A stretch of DNA of 64,000 nt. Origin: Rhodococcus aetherivorans (GTDB taxonomy: Bacteria > Actinomycetota > Actinomycetes > Mycobacteriales > Mycobacteriaceae). The position numbers were made by a program, and so were the translations under genes. The stretch covers positions 1 through 64,000 of the forward strand of contig NZ_JAALEG010000015.1 of the NCBI RefSeq assembly GCF_011058165.1. Reading direction: 5' to 3'. Shown piece by piece: positions 62,531-64,000 of this stretch; position 1 is the stretch's first letter; every line of letters starts with the position of its first letter. The notes below the pieces were generated by a model that worked only from the letters and a program-made list of their open reading frames with translations, was not told where the DNA came from and did no database searches.

Positions 62531-63412
62531 ATGAAACTCGAAGGTAAGGTCGCGCTGATCACCGGTGCCGGGTCCGGGTTGGGACGCGAGGCGTCGCAGT
62601 TGTTCGCGTCGGAGGGCGCGAAGATCGCGGTGGTCGATATCGATCCGGAGCGTGCGAAGGGCACGGTCGAGTTGGTCGAGCAGCAGGGTGGTTCGGCGAT
62701 CGCGGTCACCGCCGATGTACGCGTCGAGCAGCAGGTGGTCGATGCGGTGGCGGCGACGGTGGCGGCGTTCGGCAAGCTCGACATCGCGTGGGCCAATGCC
62801 GGGATCGTCTCGCGCGGTGGTGTGCCGTCCGTTGCGGGTGGTGAGCAGGTCGAGTTCCAGGATCTGACGGACGCGGACTGGCAGGACGTCATCGGGGTGA
62901 ACCTGTCCGGCGTGTTCTACACCGCGAAGGCGGCGGTGCCGGCGTTGCGGGCCAATGGTGGCGGTGTCATCCTGGCGACCTCGTCGGCGGCGTCGTTCGT
63001 GGCGTACCACAGCATCGCAGCGTATTCGGCGACGAAGGCCGGTGTGAACGGGATGGTTCGCGGTCTGAGCCTGGATCTGGGCAAGTACGGGATCCGGGTG
63101 AATGCGATCGCCCCGACGCACGGGATGTCGCCGAACTTCCTGGCGCCGGCCGGTGCTCCGGTGGTGGGGCAGTCGTACGAGGAGGTCGCCGGTCCGTGGG
63201 ACCCGAGTGTCTCGCCGATTCCGCTCAAGCTCAATCGTCCGCCGTCGCTGAAGGACAATGCGCGGGCTGCGTTGTTCCTCGTGTCGGACGAGTCGGCATA
63301 CATATCCGGTGTCACCCTGCCGACCACCGACGGCGGCACCTTGTCTCGTGTGGCGATGATGTTCCCCGAAGACGGGAACAACCCGCCGCCGATGGTCACC
63401 GGCGAGGAATGA
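62531..63412 (+). CDS. Short-chain dehydrogenase/reductase
   Basis: 293 residues. TGAGSGLGREA, acidic AVVDIDP (NAD), WANAGIVS, catalytic SS and Y-x3-K in YSATKAG, then ISGVTLPTTDGG. It lacks the mycofactocin insert. GAGGAG ribosome site. First gene of a unit with the 3Fe-4S ferredoxin and a P450, so it likely oxidises the alcohol made by that P450. Confidence 0.87.
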   Translation: MKLEGKVALITGAGSGLGREASQLFASEGAKIAVVDIDPERAKGTVELVEQQGGSAIAVTADVRVEQQVVDAVAATVAAFGKLDIAWANAGIVSRGGVPSVAGGEQVEFQDLTDADWQDVIGVNLSGVFYTAKAAVPALRANGGGVILATSSAASFVAYHSIAAYSATKAGVNGMVRGLSLDLGKYGIRVNAIAPTHGMSPNFLAPAGAPVVGQSYEEVAGPWDPSVSPIPLKLNRPPSLKDNARAALFLVSDESAYISGVTLPTTDGGTLSRVAMMFPEDGNNPPPMVTGEE

Positions 63413-63648
63413 CGATGACTGCCCACGACACGGAAGCGCAGTCAGGCACGCGCCGACTCGTCGTGGATCGGTCGGCGTGCGCCGGGCACGGCCTCTGTTA
63501 CGGCCGCGCCCCCGAAATCGTCGACTGCGATGATGCCGGATACCCGGTGCTCGTGCAGGAAACGCTCAGGACCGAGGAGCACATCGTGGCGGCCGAGGAG
63601 GCCGTCGCGATGTGCCCCGAACGAGCCCTGAGCCTCGAAACACTCTGA
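63409..63648 (+). CDS. 3Fe-4S ferredoxin
   Basis: 79 residues. Cysteines in CAGHGLC and AVAMCPERAL form the C-x5-C...C-P pattern of actinobacterial [3Fe-4S] ferredoxins that reduce P450s; histidine stands where a fourth ligand would be. ATGA overlap with the SDR. It is the natural electron donor for the adjoining P450 and perhaps for the one at 49.7 kb. Confidence 0.88.
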   Translation: MTMTAHDTEAQSGTRRLVVDRSACAGHGLCYGRAPEIVDCDDAGYPVLVQETLRTEEHIVAAEEAVAMCPERALSLETL

Positions 63649-63688
63649 CTTCTCGAGCAACACAGACCCTTCGAACGGGGCGATCAGC

Positions 63689-64000
63689 ATGACCATCACC
63701 GACGAAATGTCGACACCTGTCGTCGACTTCGACATCTACGACCCGTCGCTCACGGACCCGGTGGACACCGTGCAGGAGAAGGTCGCCGAACTCGCGGCCA
63801 AAGGCCCTGTCGTCTACTCGACCGCGCACGGCGGCCACTGGATCGTCACCCGGTACAAGGAGCTCCACGAGGTCCTCCGCGACCCGGAAACCTTCTCGAG
63901 TTACCCGAACAACCTCGTCAATGCCGGGGACGGCAAGTTTCTGCCGCTCGAGCTCGACCCGCCGGAGCACACCGGATATCGGGTGGCCCTGCAGCCGCTG
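63689..64000 (+). CDS. Cytochrome P450, N-terminal part (cut by window end)
   Basis: 104 residues are visible before the window ends without a stop. VVDFDIYDPSL, VYSTAHGGHWIVTRY, DPETFSSYPNNL and KFLPLELDPPEH match the start of the P450 at 49.7 kb at roughly two of three positions. Heme and helix I motifs lie outside. It follows the ferredoxin by 40 bases, so it belongs to the SDR-ferredoxin-P450 unit. Confidence 0.9.
   Translation, partial: MTITDEMSTPVVDFDIYDPSLTDPVDTVQEKVAELAAKGPVVYSTAHGGHWIVTRYKELHEVLRDPETFSSYPNNLVNAGDGKFLPLELDPPEHTGYRVALQPL

Overview
The window reads as chromosomal DNA of a high-GC actinomycete, most likely a Rhodococcus or close relative. This is inferred from the codon use, the frequent GTG starts, the adjacent dus and desA genes (as in mycobacteria), the F420- and mycofactocin-type enzymes, the 7Fe-ferredoxin/FNR fusion and the very large CoA-ester catabolic cluster. 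No transposase, integrase or CRISPR array was found.

Layout. (1) Bases 1-6.5 kb are core genome: a broken flavoprotein remnant, dusB, an acyl-ACP desaturase, a DUF937 protein, two small membrane proteins, a butyrolactone-receptor-like TetR and five tRNA genes (Lys on the minus strand; Glu, Asp, Phe and a second identical Asp on the plus strand). (2) 6.5-17.7 kb is mixed: an acyl-CoA ligase/cyclase pair, a three-gene plus-strand operon (GT4 glycosyltransferase, methyltransferase, toroid-fold protein), a lone methyltransferase, and a minus-strand operon (aldehyde dehydrogenase, SDR, HIBADH-like dehydrogenase, CMD protein, SDR) behind a promoter with repeated half-sites. (3) 18.0-64.0 kb is one large catabolic supercluster that runs off the right edge.

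The supercluster contains two Rieske oxygenases, one complete and one truncated cytochrome P450, a 3Fe-4S ferredoxin, an FprB-like reductase, a LimB-like flavin monooxygenase with a flavin reductase, three CoA-related ligase/transferase types (two AMP-forming ligases, a CaiB protein and a double CaiB protein), two crotonase-fold proteins, a hydroxyacyl-CoA dehydrogenase, thiolase-fold proteins paired with DUF35 proteins, two aldehyde dehydrogenases, several SDRs (one mycofactocin type), three molybdopterin oxidoreductases and three MFS permeases. I infer uptake of an organic acid, CoA activation, oxygenase and dehydrogenase attack, and side-chain removal by hydration and retro-aldol or thiolytic cleavage. 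Two AAHS-type permeases suggest an aromatic or alicyclic acid; the LimB-like and mycofactocin enzymes suggest a terpenoid. The substrate cannot be fixed from sequence.

The most striking signal is regulatory. A 17-bp imperfect inverted repeat (consensus roughly AYCKAY-N5-TTAGAT) occurs nine times between 22.6 and 62.0 kb, always in front of a transcription unit of the supercluster. In six cases it sits exactly in a TTGNNN-N17-TANNNT promoter, with its right half overlapping the -10 box. This defines a candidate single regulon of about 40 kb, probably controlled by a TetR-type repressor.
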